NCBI GenBank assembly: GCA_035559815.1
Contig: DATMAT010000020.1
Location: forward strand, 90,644 to 154,643
Reading direction: 5' to 3'
Origin: Thermodesulfobacteriota bacterium
GTDB lineage: Bacteria > Desulfobacterota_D > UBA1144 > Nemesobacterales > CSP1-2
Length of the DNA: 64,000 nt
Notes under the pieces: model-generated
Database searches by the model: none
Seen by the model: the letters and a program-made list of their open reading frames with translations, nothing else
What the model was told of the DNA's origin: nothing
Shown: piece by piece, positions 34,839-41,482 of the stretch
Layout: each line of letters opens with the position of its first letter
Position numbering within the stretch: the first letter of the stretch is position 1
Program-made: the position numbers and the translations under genes

Positions 34839-37115
34839 TTAAGCTAATTTCGCCCCATTCTTCAGGACATCTTGTTCAGTCTCTGTCCTAGACATATATG
34901 TTTTTATGACCTTATGTACATATTGCCTTGTGTATTTTAATTCCCTCGCAATATCGGATTGGTTTTTCCCTTTCGAATAAAGTTCAATTATTTCAAGAAC
35001 CCTTTCTGAAGGTGGTTTCAGGTATTTTCGTTTTTTCATTCTCCTCGGTTTGGACAGGTGGTATTTCTTTCTAGGTTTTTTTCTAAGTTTATTGTCAACT
35101 GTTTCTTCCCAAGATAAAGGTTTTGTCCAGGTTCCACTTCTGAAAGGGTTATCAATACGGTTTTCTGGATTTCTTTTACCATCATATTTTAGTTTATATT
35201 GTGTTCTATATTCATATGGACTATTCCAGGGTTTATGCCTGGCAAAGGAGTCTTTTAGGTTAAGTCTTCGAGTTTTTGTGTAGCTTGTTTCGGGGATAGC
35301 TTTGGTCTTAAAACCCTCTCTTATGAATCGAAGAAATTGATCTTCACTAGCATGGATAGCGTGACGAGCTATATGTCTTTTATTTTTATCTTCCTCCATA
35401 GGATTCAAGGCATATAACCTGGTTCTTAAAAGGATTCCATGAGTTACGTCGAACTCATGTTTCAGGTCGCTTCCAACGGACTTTAGCTCCTCAAGTGCTC
35501 TACATTCTATCGGAGTAGATTTTGGCAATAATACTGAATCGGTAGAAACAAAATATGCTCCCTTAGTAGTAAATTCGCCTATTATGGCTCTAGACTTACC
35601 CAATATTAGAGTGTACACCTCTGGCATCCAAAGTTTCCCTGTGCTGGTAAGTCTTTTGCCATTTCTCTTGGATAATATCGGGTTATTACGGTCAAAATAA
35701 TCATTCTTCTCTATTGTTTTTCCAATCAGTGAATTCATGAGAAGTTTGTACATTTCGTAATCGATAGTCCCTTTTACTGCTTCGTTCTTTAACTTTAACA
35801 GGTCTTCCATGTAGTTTTTGAATGGATGGTTGCATTCTTCTATTCTGGGAAGGAAGGCATAACCGGATTTGATGTGATAGTGTTTAAGGCCAATCCTCTT
35901 TGCAAGTCTTAACTCCTCTAAAGTACAATAGCTGATTCCCGATGAAGGGTAATAAGTTATTTTGTCCCTCACACTAGCAACTGGCAAGCAAGGATAATTA
36001 ACGGACTTCTTAAATTGGAACTCTACTTCAATGAATCCATGACCTTTCTCCAAGAATATGTTGCGTTTTTTTCCCCTTAATTGGGTTAGGTCTTCCCATT
36101 TAGTGGTATCGGAAGGAAGTGGCTGTAACATTGCTGAGCTTGGGTAAAGACTTACCACATCGTAATAGGCTAAGTTTTCATTTTCTATCCTACCAATATA
36201 AAAACTCTCTACTCTTCCTCCCTGACTGGCTCTTAAAGCTAAGTTCCTGACATCCAAACTACCACCATAAACTTCTTGGCTCTTCTCAGTTTCATGGAAT
36301 TCTCCCCCCTTCTTTCTAAACTTCAGTATTTTCTCAATCCTAGTTGGATAGAGAGGTTTCTTTAAATAGTTTCTTCTGAATACATACACTGCAATGCTTG
36401 CGATACCGTTAAACTCTAATATGTCGGTTTGGTACTTGTCTATAAAGAAATTTCTAATATAAACGTAAGCTTGATAAGCTACTTCAGCTTCTTTATTGCA
36501 AAACTTTTCGTAGACCTCTGGGAATTTGATCCACAGTTCATTTAAGTTTTCTTTCCAGTATTTTGCATCCTTTCCTTCTAGCCCCTCCAAAGTTTCTAAA
36601 TTTGGCTCTAAAACCCCTGCGAATTTAGTCAAATCATTTAACAAGGCTTTGTTAATTCCAGCTAGTTCCTTTATGGATACACGAAGTTTTCTACCTTCGT
36701 TCTCTAACTTATAATGAGCGAAGACATGGCTCTTTGCTTCACGAAGCTTTAGCTCCGATAAATCCTCAAAACTTGACAACGCATCTTTCGCATTCTGTGT
36801 AATTAGGTAAACGCTTTTAGGCAAATCCTTAAAAGAAAGTTCATTGGTCAAAAATGCGTTAAGATGGTCTGTGAGTATCTCTCTGTTTAATTTATTACCT
36901 GAAGTCTCTTTACCGATCCCAATCGGTATCTGCTTTGATACATTGTCTCTCGCAAAGTGTAAGCTCAAGGCATCGAATTCCTTACCATTCCATCTGTTCT
37001 TAATAGCTAACCCAATGATACAAGGGTTTTTCTTTATACTTTTTGGCTTCTTAACTGGCATACAAACCTTAAAAAACTTAGTATCATCTATATGAATTAA
37101 CTGTTCAAAATTCAA
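34839..37115 (-). CDS. Divergent family B DNA polymerase with C-terminal helix-turn-helix
   Basis: This 758-residue DNA polymerase probably replicates the element. Motif A is YYDVVSLYPSSA (Asp319), preceded by the GGRVESFYIGR element (299-309) typical of protein-primed and primer-independent PolBs. Motif B is KLLMNSLIGK (457-466; the usual Tyr is Ile464). Motif C is AYFVSTDSVLL (Ser524, Asp526; the usual DTDS is STDS). A KxY-like RLY follows at 566-568. I find no proofreading exonuclease motifs in the first 230 residues. Residues 703-746 form a helix-turn-helix (KGKNQSDIARELKYTRQYVHK), an unusual fusion. It resembles pipolin piPolB or linear-plasmid polymerases, but the subfamily cannot be set from sequence alone. 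It is divergent from the clamp loader. Confidence 0.85.
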   Translation of the reverse strand: MNFEQLIHIDDTKFFKVCMPVKKPKSIKKNPCIIGLAIKNRWNGKEFDALSLHFARDNVSKQIPIGIGKETSGNKLNREILTDHLNAFLTNELSFKDLPKSVYLITQNAKDALSSFEDLSELKLREAKSHVFAHYKLENEGRKLRVSIKELAGINKALLNDLTKFAGVLEPNLETLEGLEGKDAKYWKENLNELWIKFPEVYEKFCNKEAEVAYQAYVYIRNFFIDKYQTDILEFNGIASIAVYVFRRNYLKKPLYPTRIEKILKFRKKGGEFHETEKSQEVYGGSLDVRNLALRASQGGRVESFYIGRIENENLAYYDVVSLYPSSAMLQPLPSDTTKWEDLTQLRGKKRNIFLEKGHGFIEVEFQFKKSVNYPCLPVASVRDKITYYPSSGISYCTLEELRLAKRIGLKHYHIKSGYAFLPRIEECNHPFKNYMEDLLKLKNEAVKGTIDYEMYKLLMNSLIGKTIEKNDYFDRNNPILSKRNGKRLTSTGKLWMPEVYTLILGKSRAIIGEFTTKGAYFVSTDSVLLPKSTPIECRALEELKSVGSDLKHEFDVTHGILLRTRLYALNPMEEDKNKRHIARHAIHASEDQFLRFIREGFKTKAIPETSYTKTRRLNLKDSFARHKPWNSPYEYRTQYKLKYDGKRNPENRIDNPFRSGTWTKPLSWEETVDNKLRKKPRKKYHLSKPRRMKKRKYLKPPSERVLEIIELYSKGKNQSDIARELKYTRQYVHKVIKTYMSRTETEQDVLKNGAKLA

Positions 37116-37171
37116 ATTCTTTAATCCTTTTTAAAAGAAATCTACTTGTTCCAGGAACCGGAACCCATGCC

Positions 37172-37183
37172 TTATATTGGGTG
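37172..37183 (-). promoter_or_regulatory. Shared element motif upstream of the polymerase gene
   Basis: CACCCAATATAA on the minus strand lies 56 bases before the polymerase ATG. The same motif occurs before the clamp loader (37515-37526) and the 39274 gene (39225-39236). The AATATAA part could act as a -10-like element. Confidence 0.5.
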
Positions 37184-37514
37184 TACTTTACAGAGAAGAG
37201 GAGGATTTTTTCTCAGAGTCTCAAGAATGGGTCTATTTAGGGAATAAGAAACGATACGATACTGTTAGCCAGTGAAAATTTTTATTTTAAAAAACTTAGT
37301 TTACAACCTTCTGATTTCATTCGTTATTTTATTATTCGCCAGGGTTTATAGGCTTCGTAAATCTAGTAAGTTGGGACACTTAAGCGTCAATACTCTGATT
37401 TTGTGTGAAGTAATTAGCATAACTTTCTATAGTTGTTATATAAATTAGAATAGACGTTATGATGAGCAGAATTTTTCAGCCTAATTAAATTTTCTAGGTG
37501 AATTCGGGAAAAAT

Positions 37515-37526
37515 CACCCAATATTA
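37515..37526 (+). promoter_or_regulatory. Shared element motif upstream of the clamp loader
   Basis: CACCCAATATTA lies 35 bases before the ATG at 37562, overlapping the right arm of a GGTGA/TCACC hairpin. It is a copy of the motif at 37172 and 39225. Confidence 0.5.
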
Positions 37527-37561
37527 TATCTAAAGTTATTTATAAAAAAGGAGACCCTAAG

Positions 37562-38605
37562 ATGAATAAAACTGAAATAATTATTCCCTGGACTAAAAAA
37601 TATATCCCGAAGAGCTTGGAGGAGATGGTATTACCGAGAGAGGTAAGGAATAACCTTGAGACATGGATTGGCTACAAATCGCTACCTGACCTAATCCTTT
37701 TAGGGGCTCCAGGCACAGGAAAAACAACCCTTTGTCAAGTCTTAATCAATGAATTAAAAGTAGAACACCTTTTTATAAATGCGTTAGAGGAAGCACAAGA
37801 GGAATTTTTAATAGAAAAATTAAAGACCTTTATGCTGAAGGGCAATGGCCAAAACTTAAGAATAGTGTTTATAAGTCATGCCAATTATCTCGATGCCCAT
37901 ACGCAAGAGATTCTAAATGATGTAATCGAGGTTTATCCCTCAAATACCAGATTTGTATTAACTGGAAATTATGACTGGTTTATTCCACCGGTAAAAGACA
38001 GGTGTATGGTTCTCAACCTTGATGACTTAGATAGAAATGATTTGTACGAATTCGCTTGTAGGATTTTACACGGGGAGGGGGTTTCTTATAATGACGGGGA
38101 TATATTTAAAATCATAAAAAATTTTGCCCCTTCCGTTAGGTCTATTTTAAAAGTCTTGCAGTACTGCGTAGTTTTCGAAAGTGAGAGAAAACTTCTAAAA
38201 CTGGGCCAATTAGGGTCACGGAAGCATGATATAGAACCGATATTTGAGTCGTTCAAAAAATTTGGAGCAAAAGAAGCGAGAAGGACTATACGAATGTTGG
38301 GATTTAATGATTGGGAAACGGGATACCGGTATTTTATCGAGAATGCTAAGGACGATATAGAAAGATTAATAGCCTTTGATTACCTGTTCAAAAACTACGT
38401 TGTTGTAGATAAAGAATTGAACTTTTTTATCATGATGTTGGCTTTGGAGAACCGAATACTTCCAGCTAATTATTTCCCAGAGGCGTTTCTTGCTAAAGGG
38501 GTTACAAAGAAACCCCAACCACTGGGAATTGGAATTAAAAGAAAGGATGGCGAAATGGACGAGCTTGATATACATAAGGTTCTATCCAAATTAAAGAATT
38601 TATAA
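37562..38605 (+). CDS. AAA+ sliding-clamp loader, RFC-small/gp44-like
   Basis: This 347-residue AAA+ protein resembles phage T4 gp44 and archaeal/eukaryotic RFC small subunits, which open and load ring clamps for a DNA polymerase. It starts WTKKYIPKSLEEMV, as RFCs do, then Walker A GAPGTGKTT (48-56). The Walker B position reads IVFISHANYL (101-110), with Ser-His where Asp-Glu is normal. Sensor 1 is FVLTGNYDWF (131-140) and the SRC/arginine-finger motif is DRC (146-148). The C-terminal collar is helical. A GGAG ribosome-binding site precedes it. It probably works with the element's PolB; bacterial chromosomes use the DnaX complex, so its presence here is phage-like. Confidence 0.82.
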   Translation: MNKTEIIIPWTKKYIPKSLEEMVLPREVRNNLETWIGYKSLPDLILLGAPGTGKTTLCQVLINELKVEHLFINALEEAQEEFLIEKLKTFMLKGNGQNLRIVFISHANYLDAHTQEILNDVIEVYPSNTRFVLTGNYDWFIPPVKDRCMVLNLDDLDRNDLYEFACRILHGEGVSYNDGDIFKIIKNFAPSVRSILKVLQYCVVFESERKLLKLGQLGSRKHDIEPIFESFKKFGAKEARRTIRMLGFNDWETGYRYFIENAKDDIERLIAFDYLFKNYVVVDKELNFFIMMLALENRILPANYFPEAFLAKGVTKKPQPLGIGIKRKDGEMDELDIHKVLSKLKNL

Positions 38606-39224
38606 GATATTTCTGAAGCTCCCTGGACAGAGGGTCAGATGAATCGAAATTATAATTTTTTTATTATAAAAGTTTAATCGCTTGACTGTAAACTCACTCC
38701 TTATTCAGGGATTAGATAATTGGGATGACCGGATGGTAAATCTTCTCCTATTTGGAAATTAAGAAAAGCAGATAAGATCGGTTTATTCCCTATTGAGTAA
38801 GCATGAACGATTGCGTCTCCAGGAAAAATGGGGAAATTTTTTAATAGAAATCACCTTAGTTCCCAAACCTAATATTCCTATCCCCATTTCCTCCCCAAAA
38901 ATTCAATATATCCAAAGAGATAATCCCTCCATCGCCCGTTTTTCGATAAAAACTATATTTACATCTGAACTGTCAGATGGTTTTTCATATGATACGCAAC
39001 AACTTAATAGATGCGTTAACCTAAAATTACTGAAATTTTTTATTAGAAAATCAGGTGGAACGGTCTTAGCATACTTATTATCAGACCTTTTTAAAACAGT
39101 ATTCCTCTAATCTTATATTCAAATTACCGGTATTGCATTTATACCCTATCGTAACCATTGCAATGTTTTCAAAATATTGCTAAAAATGCGATTTTCAGCG
39201 ATTTGAGAACAAAAATCGAAAATT
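38606..39224. other. Gene-poor region after the clamp loader
   Basis: An open frame from a TTG at 38793 to 39110 (105 codons) lacks a ribosome-binding site, recognisable domain or ATG and is probably chance. A 25-base stretch at 39141-39165 (core TCGTAACCATTGC) recurs at 40506-40530. A CGATTTT/AAAATCG inverted repeat lies at about 39189-39218. No gene is supported. Confidence 0.45.
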
Positions 39225-39236
39225 CACCTAATATAA
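39225..39236 (+). promoter_or_regulatory. Shared element motif upstream of the 39274 gene
   Basis: CACCTAATATAA ends 37 bases before the ATG, the same distance as before the clamp loader (35 bases). Third copy of the motif. Confidence 0.5.
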
Positions 39237-39273
39237 ATCCCTAGATACAAAAATTTAATTGGAGGGTATAGAA

Positions 39274-39792
39274 ATGTTTAACATTAAAAATAAAAATAAC
39301 CCTAAATTCAACAATTCTTTTATGATAATAGTCCCAGGAATAGAAAATCTTGACATACCTCTAACGGGTCAAGTTTATGATGGTCACAAGCTTATAAAAA
39401 GAATAATCTACTTTCATCCCATCAAACGTCCAAATAAACAGGACAAATGGTTGTTCTTGGATGCAGATCATTTTATTCAGGCACTAGAAGAAGTAAAGAA
39501 ACTAAGAAATGACATAACCACTATCTATATACCACTAGATAGCCATTGGTGTTTACTCAATGATAAAGGGAATCCACGAATCGTACTTGACCCAAATTAT
39601 GATTACTATTTCAATACTATCGAAGTACTTGTAAACACCATCAAAGGCTTTAAGGAACTGCTAGAGGATATAACCACTGTTTGTATATCAAAAGATAGTG
39701 ACTTCAGTTTGCTAGATAAAAACAACGAAACTATAGGACTTTTCTGCAAGGGAGGGTTTTCCATCAGAAAATCGGGGGTTCTGAAAAAATGA
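39274..39792 (+). CDS. Hypothetical protein with an internal repeat, in the replication module
   Basis: This 172-residue protein is not recognised. I chose the ATG at 39274 because GGAGGG lies 7 bases upstream. Two segments are clear repeats: EEVKKLRNDITTIYIPLDSH followed by CLLNDKGNPRIVL, and KGFKELLEDITTVCISKDSD followed by SLLDKNNETIGLF. Each is a helix followed by a beta-meander with a D-S-x-x-x-L-L core. It is cotranscribed with the HTH gene (4-base overlap) and shares the upstream motif of the polymerase and clamp loader. A two-lobed beta protein next to a clamp loader could be a clamp or single-strand-binding protein, but there is no direct sequence evidence. Confidence 0.65.
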   Translation: MFNIKNKNNPKFNNSFMIIVPGIENLDIPLTGQVYDGHKLIKRIIYFHPIKRPNKQDKWLFLDADHFIQALEEVKKLRNDITTIYIPLDSHWCLLNDKGNPRIVLDPNYDYYFNTIEVLVNTIKGFKELLEDITTVCISKDSDFSLLDKNNETIGLFCKGGFSIRKSGVLKK

Positions 39793-39998
39793 AAGCCAAA
39801 AATAACTATCTTACAAGTCGTCAAGCATCTGAGCGTCTAGGGATATCTTCAGGTCAATTTCGTAATTTGCAAATCCCACCAGCAAAATCTTACGTGAATG
39901 GTTATGGAAGGAAATGTGGGCTATGGACTGAGGAACAAAGAGACAGTGTGGAAGGGTTGTTGAGGAACTCCAGACGAAAGGTAAAAATGGCAACCTGA
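39789..39998 (+). CDS. MerR-like helix-turn-helix protein, candidate excisionase
   Basis: This 69-residue basic protein is built on a winged-helix of the HTH_17/AlpA/Xis type: YLTSRQASERLGISSGQFRN near residues 7-26, then a wing with YGRKCGLWTEEQ. It starts inside the previous gene (ATGA overlap). Small proteins of this form act as recombination directionality factors or activators in integrative elements, so control of excision or of the replication genes is likely. It lies far from the integrase, at the other side of the element. Confidence 0.65.
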   Translation: MKAKNNYLTSRQASERLGISSGQFRNLQIPPAKSYVNGYGRKCGLWTEEQRDSVEGLLRNSRRKVKMAT

Positions 39999-39999
39999 G

Positions 40000-40113
40000 A
40001 TGGAAGGGAAACCACTTACAAAGAGCAGAGATAATTTTGCAAAAGCAAAGGCTTTAATTAGATATATAATCGAGAAATATGAAACAAGAGATATTTCCAC
40101 TGGGAAAAATTGA
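40000..40113 (+). CDS. Possible 37-residue basic peptide
   Basis: An ATG one base after the HTH stop opens a 37-codon frame (MEGKPLTKSRDNFAKAKALI...). It is lysine-rich and amphipathic. Its tight packing behind the HTH gene is the only support, and no ribosome-binding site is evident beyond coupling. Confidence 0.3.
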   Translation: MEGKPLTKSRDNFAKAKALIRYIIEKYETRDISTGKN

Positions 40114-40201
40114 ATGTAGTCAATGCGAAAAAGGTTCTCTAAGATGGAGGAGATGGGAAAGGATTTTTTATTATAAGAAAACAACCATAGGGAAGTTCTA
40201 A
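40079..40201 (+). CDS. Possible 40-residue CxxC peptide
   Basis: An overlapping frame encodes a 40-residue basic peptide with IECSQCEKG (a single CxxC) and a Trp-Arg-rich tail. One CxxC could be half of a zinc site. It overlaps the preceding frame by 35 bases, so at most one of the two is likely to be real. Confidence 0.25.
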   Translation: MKQEIFPLGKIECSQCEKGSLRWRRWERIFYYKKTTIGKF

Positions 40202-40740
40202 TTTTTTAATTTTCAAAAGCACTTTCAAGATGGAAAGTTTTCTCATACTAAGAAAGCTAAAACGACTTTTTAACACCCCCCTTAAACTCAGACTCGAACC
40301 TTTCTGGGAATGGTGAAATTTTTTATATGGATTATGAAGTTTTAATAAGAAGATTTAGTCTCCAGGGTCTATCTCACTTTTAGAAGCTGACTACCCCCTA
40401 AAGTTGAATGTATATATGATTCCAGACTTGAACCCTGTGGGATTTGTGAAGGCGTAATATTAAGGGCGACCAAGTGGATCAGAGGCATAGACACACCCCT
40501 TTTCTTATACCTAGTCGTAACGATTGCGACTCCTACCCCTCGAACCTTTTTTCGGTCTATTCCATATGAAAAATGACATGCGTGTTTTCCTTCTATGTAG
40601 TTCATCTCGATGCGATTATGATTCTGGAGATTGTCCACGTTGAGTAGATGATATTACTCCAAGAGCATTTCTTCCAAGAATTCTCTTTGTTTTTTCGAGT
40701 GGGATGTTATAATTCACGGTGCAGAGATGACAGCTAATTC
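40202..40740. other. Gene-poor right end of the element
   Basis: No convincing gene. A GTG-started minus-strand frame (40638-40369, 89 codons) has no domain or ribosome-binding site. The stretch contains the second copy of the TCGTAAC-core repeat (40506-40530), here extended to a palindrome GTCG...CGAC. Confidence 0.45.
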
Positions 40741-40807
40741 TTCTAACCATTTTCTAACTCTTTCTAACCTATTTCTAACCGTTCTAACTCTTTCTAACTT
40801 TTCTAAC
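40741..40807 (+). repeat. Array of seven phased TTCTAAC repeats, right element end
   Basis: TTCTAAC starts at 40741, 40752, 40762, 40773, 40782, 40792 and 40801. The spacing is 9-11 bp, about one helical turn, with all units on one strand. The 20-mer at 40761-40780 is identical to the left-end pair at 17823-17842. The array ends 55 bases before the attR promoter. Likely integrase or directionality-factor arm sites, or replication iterons. Confidence 0.75.
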
Positions 40808-40861
40808 GTAAAGGGTCTTTTTGAAAAAGAAAGAGAAGGCTCGTGTAACTATCGGTTTTTG

Positions 40862-40940
40862 TTGCAAAAATGTAAATCTATTGTAGATTTAAATAGCTTT
40901 CGGGGTGTAGCTCAGTTGGCTAGAGCGTTGCGTTCGGGAC
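40862..40940 (+). other. attR of the integrated element
   Basis: The repeat copy at 40873-40940 matches attL in 67 of 68 bases. It supplies the tRNA promoter region (TTGCAA at 40862, 16 bases, TAGATT) and the 5' half of the functional tRNA-Pro. Recombination occurred somewhere in this block, so the element donated the promoter and 5' half now in use. Confidence 0.85.
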
Positions 40941-40977
40941 GCAGAGGCCGCCGGTTCAAGTCCGGCCACCCCGACCA
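40901..40977 (+). tRNA. tRNA-Pro (anticodon CGG)
   Basis: A complete cloverleaf of 77 bases with the C1-G72 pair typical of proline tRNAs. The anticodon loop TTCGGGA gives CGG, the T loop is TTCAAGT, and the acceptor stem CGGGGTG/CACCCCG is followed by an encoded ACCA. It is reconstituted at the element's right junction; the 5' 40 bases come from the element-side repeat. Confidence 0.95.
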
Positions 40978-41223
40978 GTCCTCTCAAAGAATTACAAACC
41001 GCTGAAGAACAGAGTTTACTCAAAGTTATCTAATTGTGTAGGATATTATGAACGACTGGTTTATTATCAACTTAATACAAAAGTATTAATAGTGCTAAAA
41101 CATTGGTTTTTTATAACTTAAAAAATACCACCAAAGGCTAATATATATTTATCCGCTCTTACCGTATAAATTATGGCAAGATAACTACCACAATATTCAC
41201 GGAGTGTTGTGAGAAGACCTAAA

Positions 41224-41397
41224 ATGGAAGAGAGAGAGAAAAAGAAACAATTCGTAGAGCCTGAGCTTTGGAAGTTTTCTAAACCGTTGGACGAAGTGAC
41301 GTTCCAATCGGTAGGCTCGGCTGTCGATGGGAGAGGAAAGGGGAGCAACGGTGACGGGTGTTGGTTCGAAATCGGCAGTATATGCATTAAGTTGTAG
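41224..41397 (+). CDS. Small RiPP-precursor-like peptide
   Basis: This frame has 57 codons from the ATG at 41224 (GAGAAG 7 bases upstream; a GTG at 41209 is an alternative). The N-terminal half KKKQFVEPELWKFSKPLDEVT matches the leader pattern K-x-(Y/F)-x-x-P-x-L...L-x-x-(L/V)-T of lasso-type RiPP precursors. The C-terminal half is Gly/Ser/Asp-rich (SAVDGRGKGSNGDGCWF) like a core peptide. No lasso cyclase, B1/B2 proteins or transporter is found in the window, so this is either an orphan precursor or a member of the widespread small proteins with this leader. It lies just right of the tRNA-Pro, outside the element. Confidence 0.45.
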   Translation: MEEREKKKQFVEPELWKFSKPLDEVTFQSVGSAVDGRGKGSNGDGCWFEIGSICIKL

Positions 41398-41482
41398 TGA
41401 GCCTAAGTGCTGCTGGCTGGTAAATTTAGGAATGATTAACACAGCAACTCGGCTCGGGCCGACTGGAGACCTGGTCTCGGGA

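Larger units (their letters stand above)
37116..37561. other. Divergent intergenic region of polymerase and clamp-loader genes
   Basis: This AT-rich 446-bp region holds both divergent promoters, two copies of the CACCCAATAT motif in opposite orientation and a hairpin GGTGA...TCACC at about 37498-37519. No coding region is seen. It is the most likely place for a replication origin or central control region, but no DnaA box or iteron was identified, so that is inference. Confidence 0.5.

Noticed and set aside
38793..39110. 105-codon plus-strand frame after the clamp loader
   Set aside because: It begins with TTG, has no ribosome-binding site or domain, and lies in an AT-rich gene-poor stretch. 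Kept only as a note.
40369..40638. 89-codon minus-strand frame near the right element end
   Set aside because: GTG start without a ribosome-binding site; composition looks random; overlaps the repeated TCGTAAC block.
17660..40977. The element as an ordinary prophage
   Set aside because: No capsid, portal, terminase, tail or lysis genes were found; only the clamp loader and polymerase are phage-like.
17660..40977. The element as a casposon or CRISPR-associated unit
   Set aside because: There is no Cas1-like gene and no CRISPR repeat-spacer array in the window.
40727..41005. 92-codon plus-strand frame over the tRNA-Pro, reading RGVAQLARALRSGRRGRRFKSG
   Set aside because: This peptide is the well-known artefact of translating a tRNA gene; the locus is tRNA-Pro.
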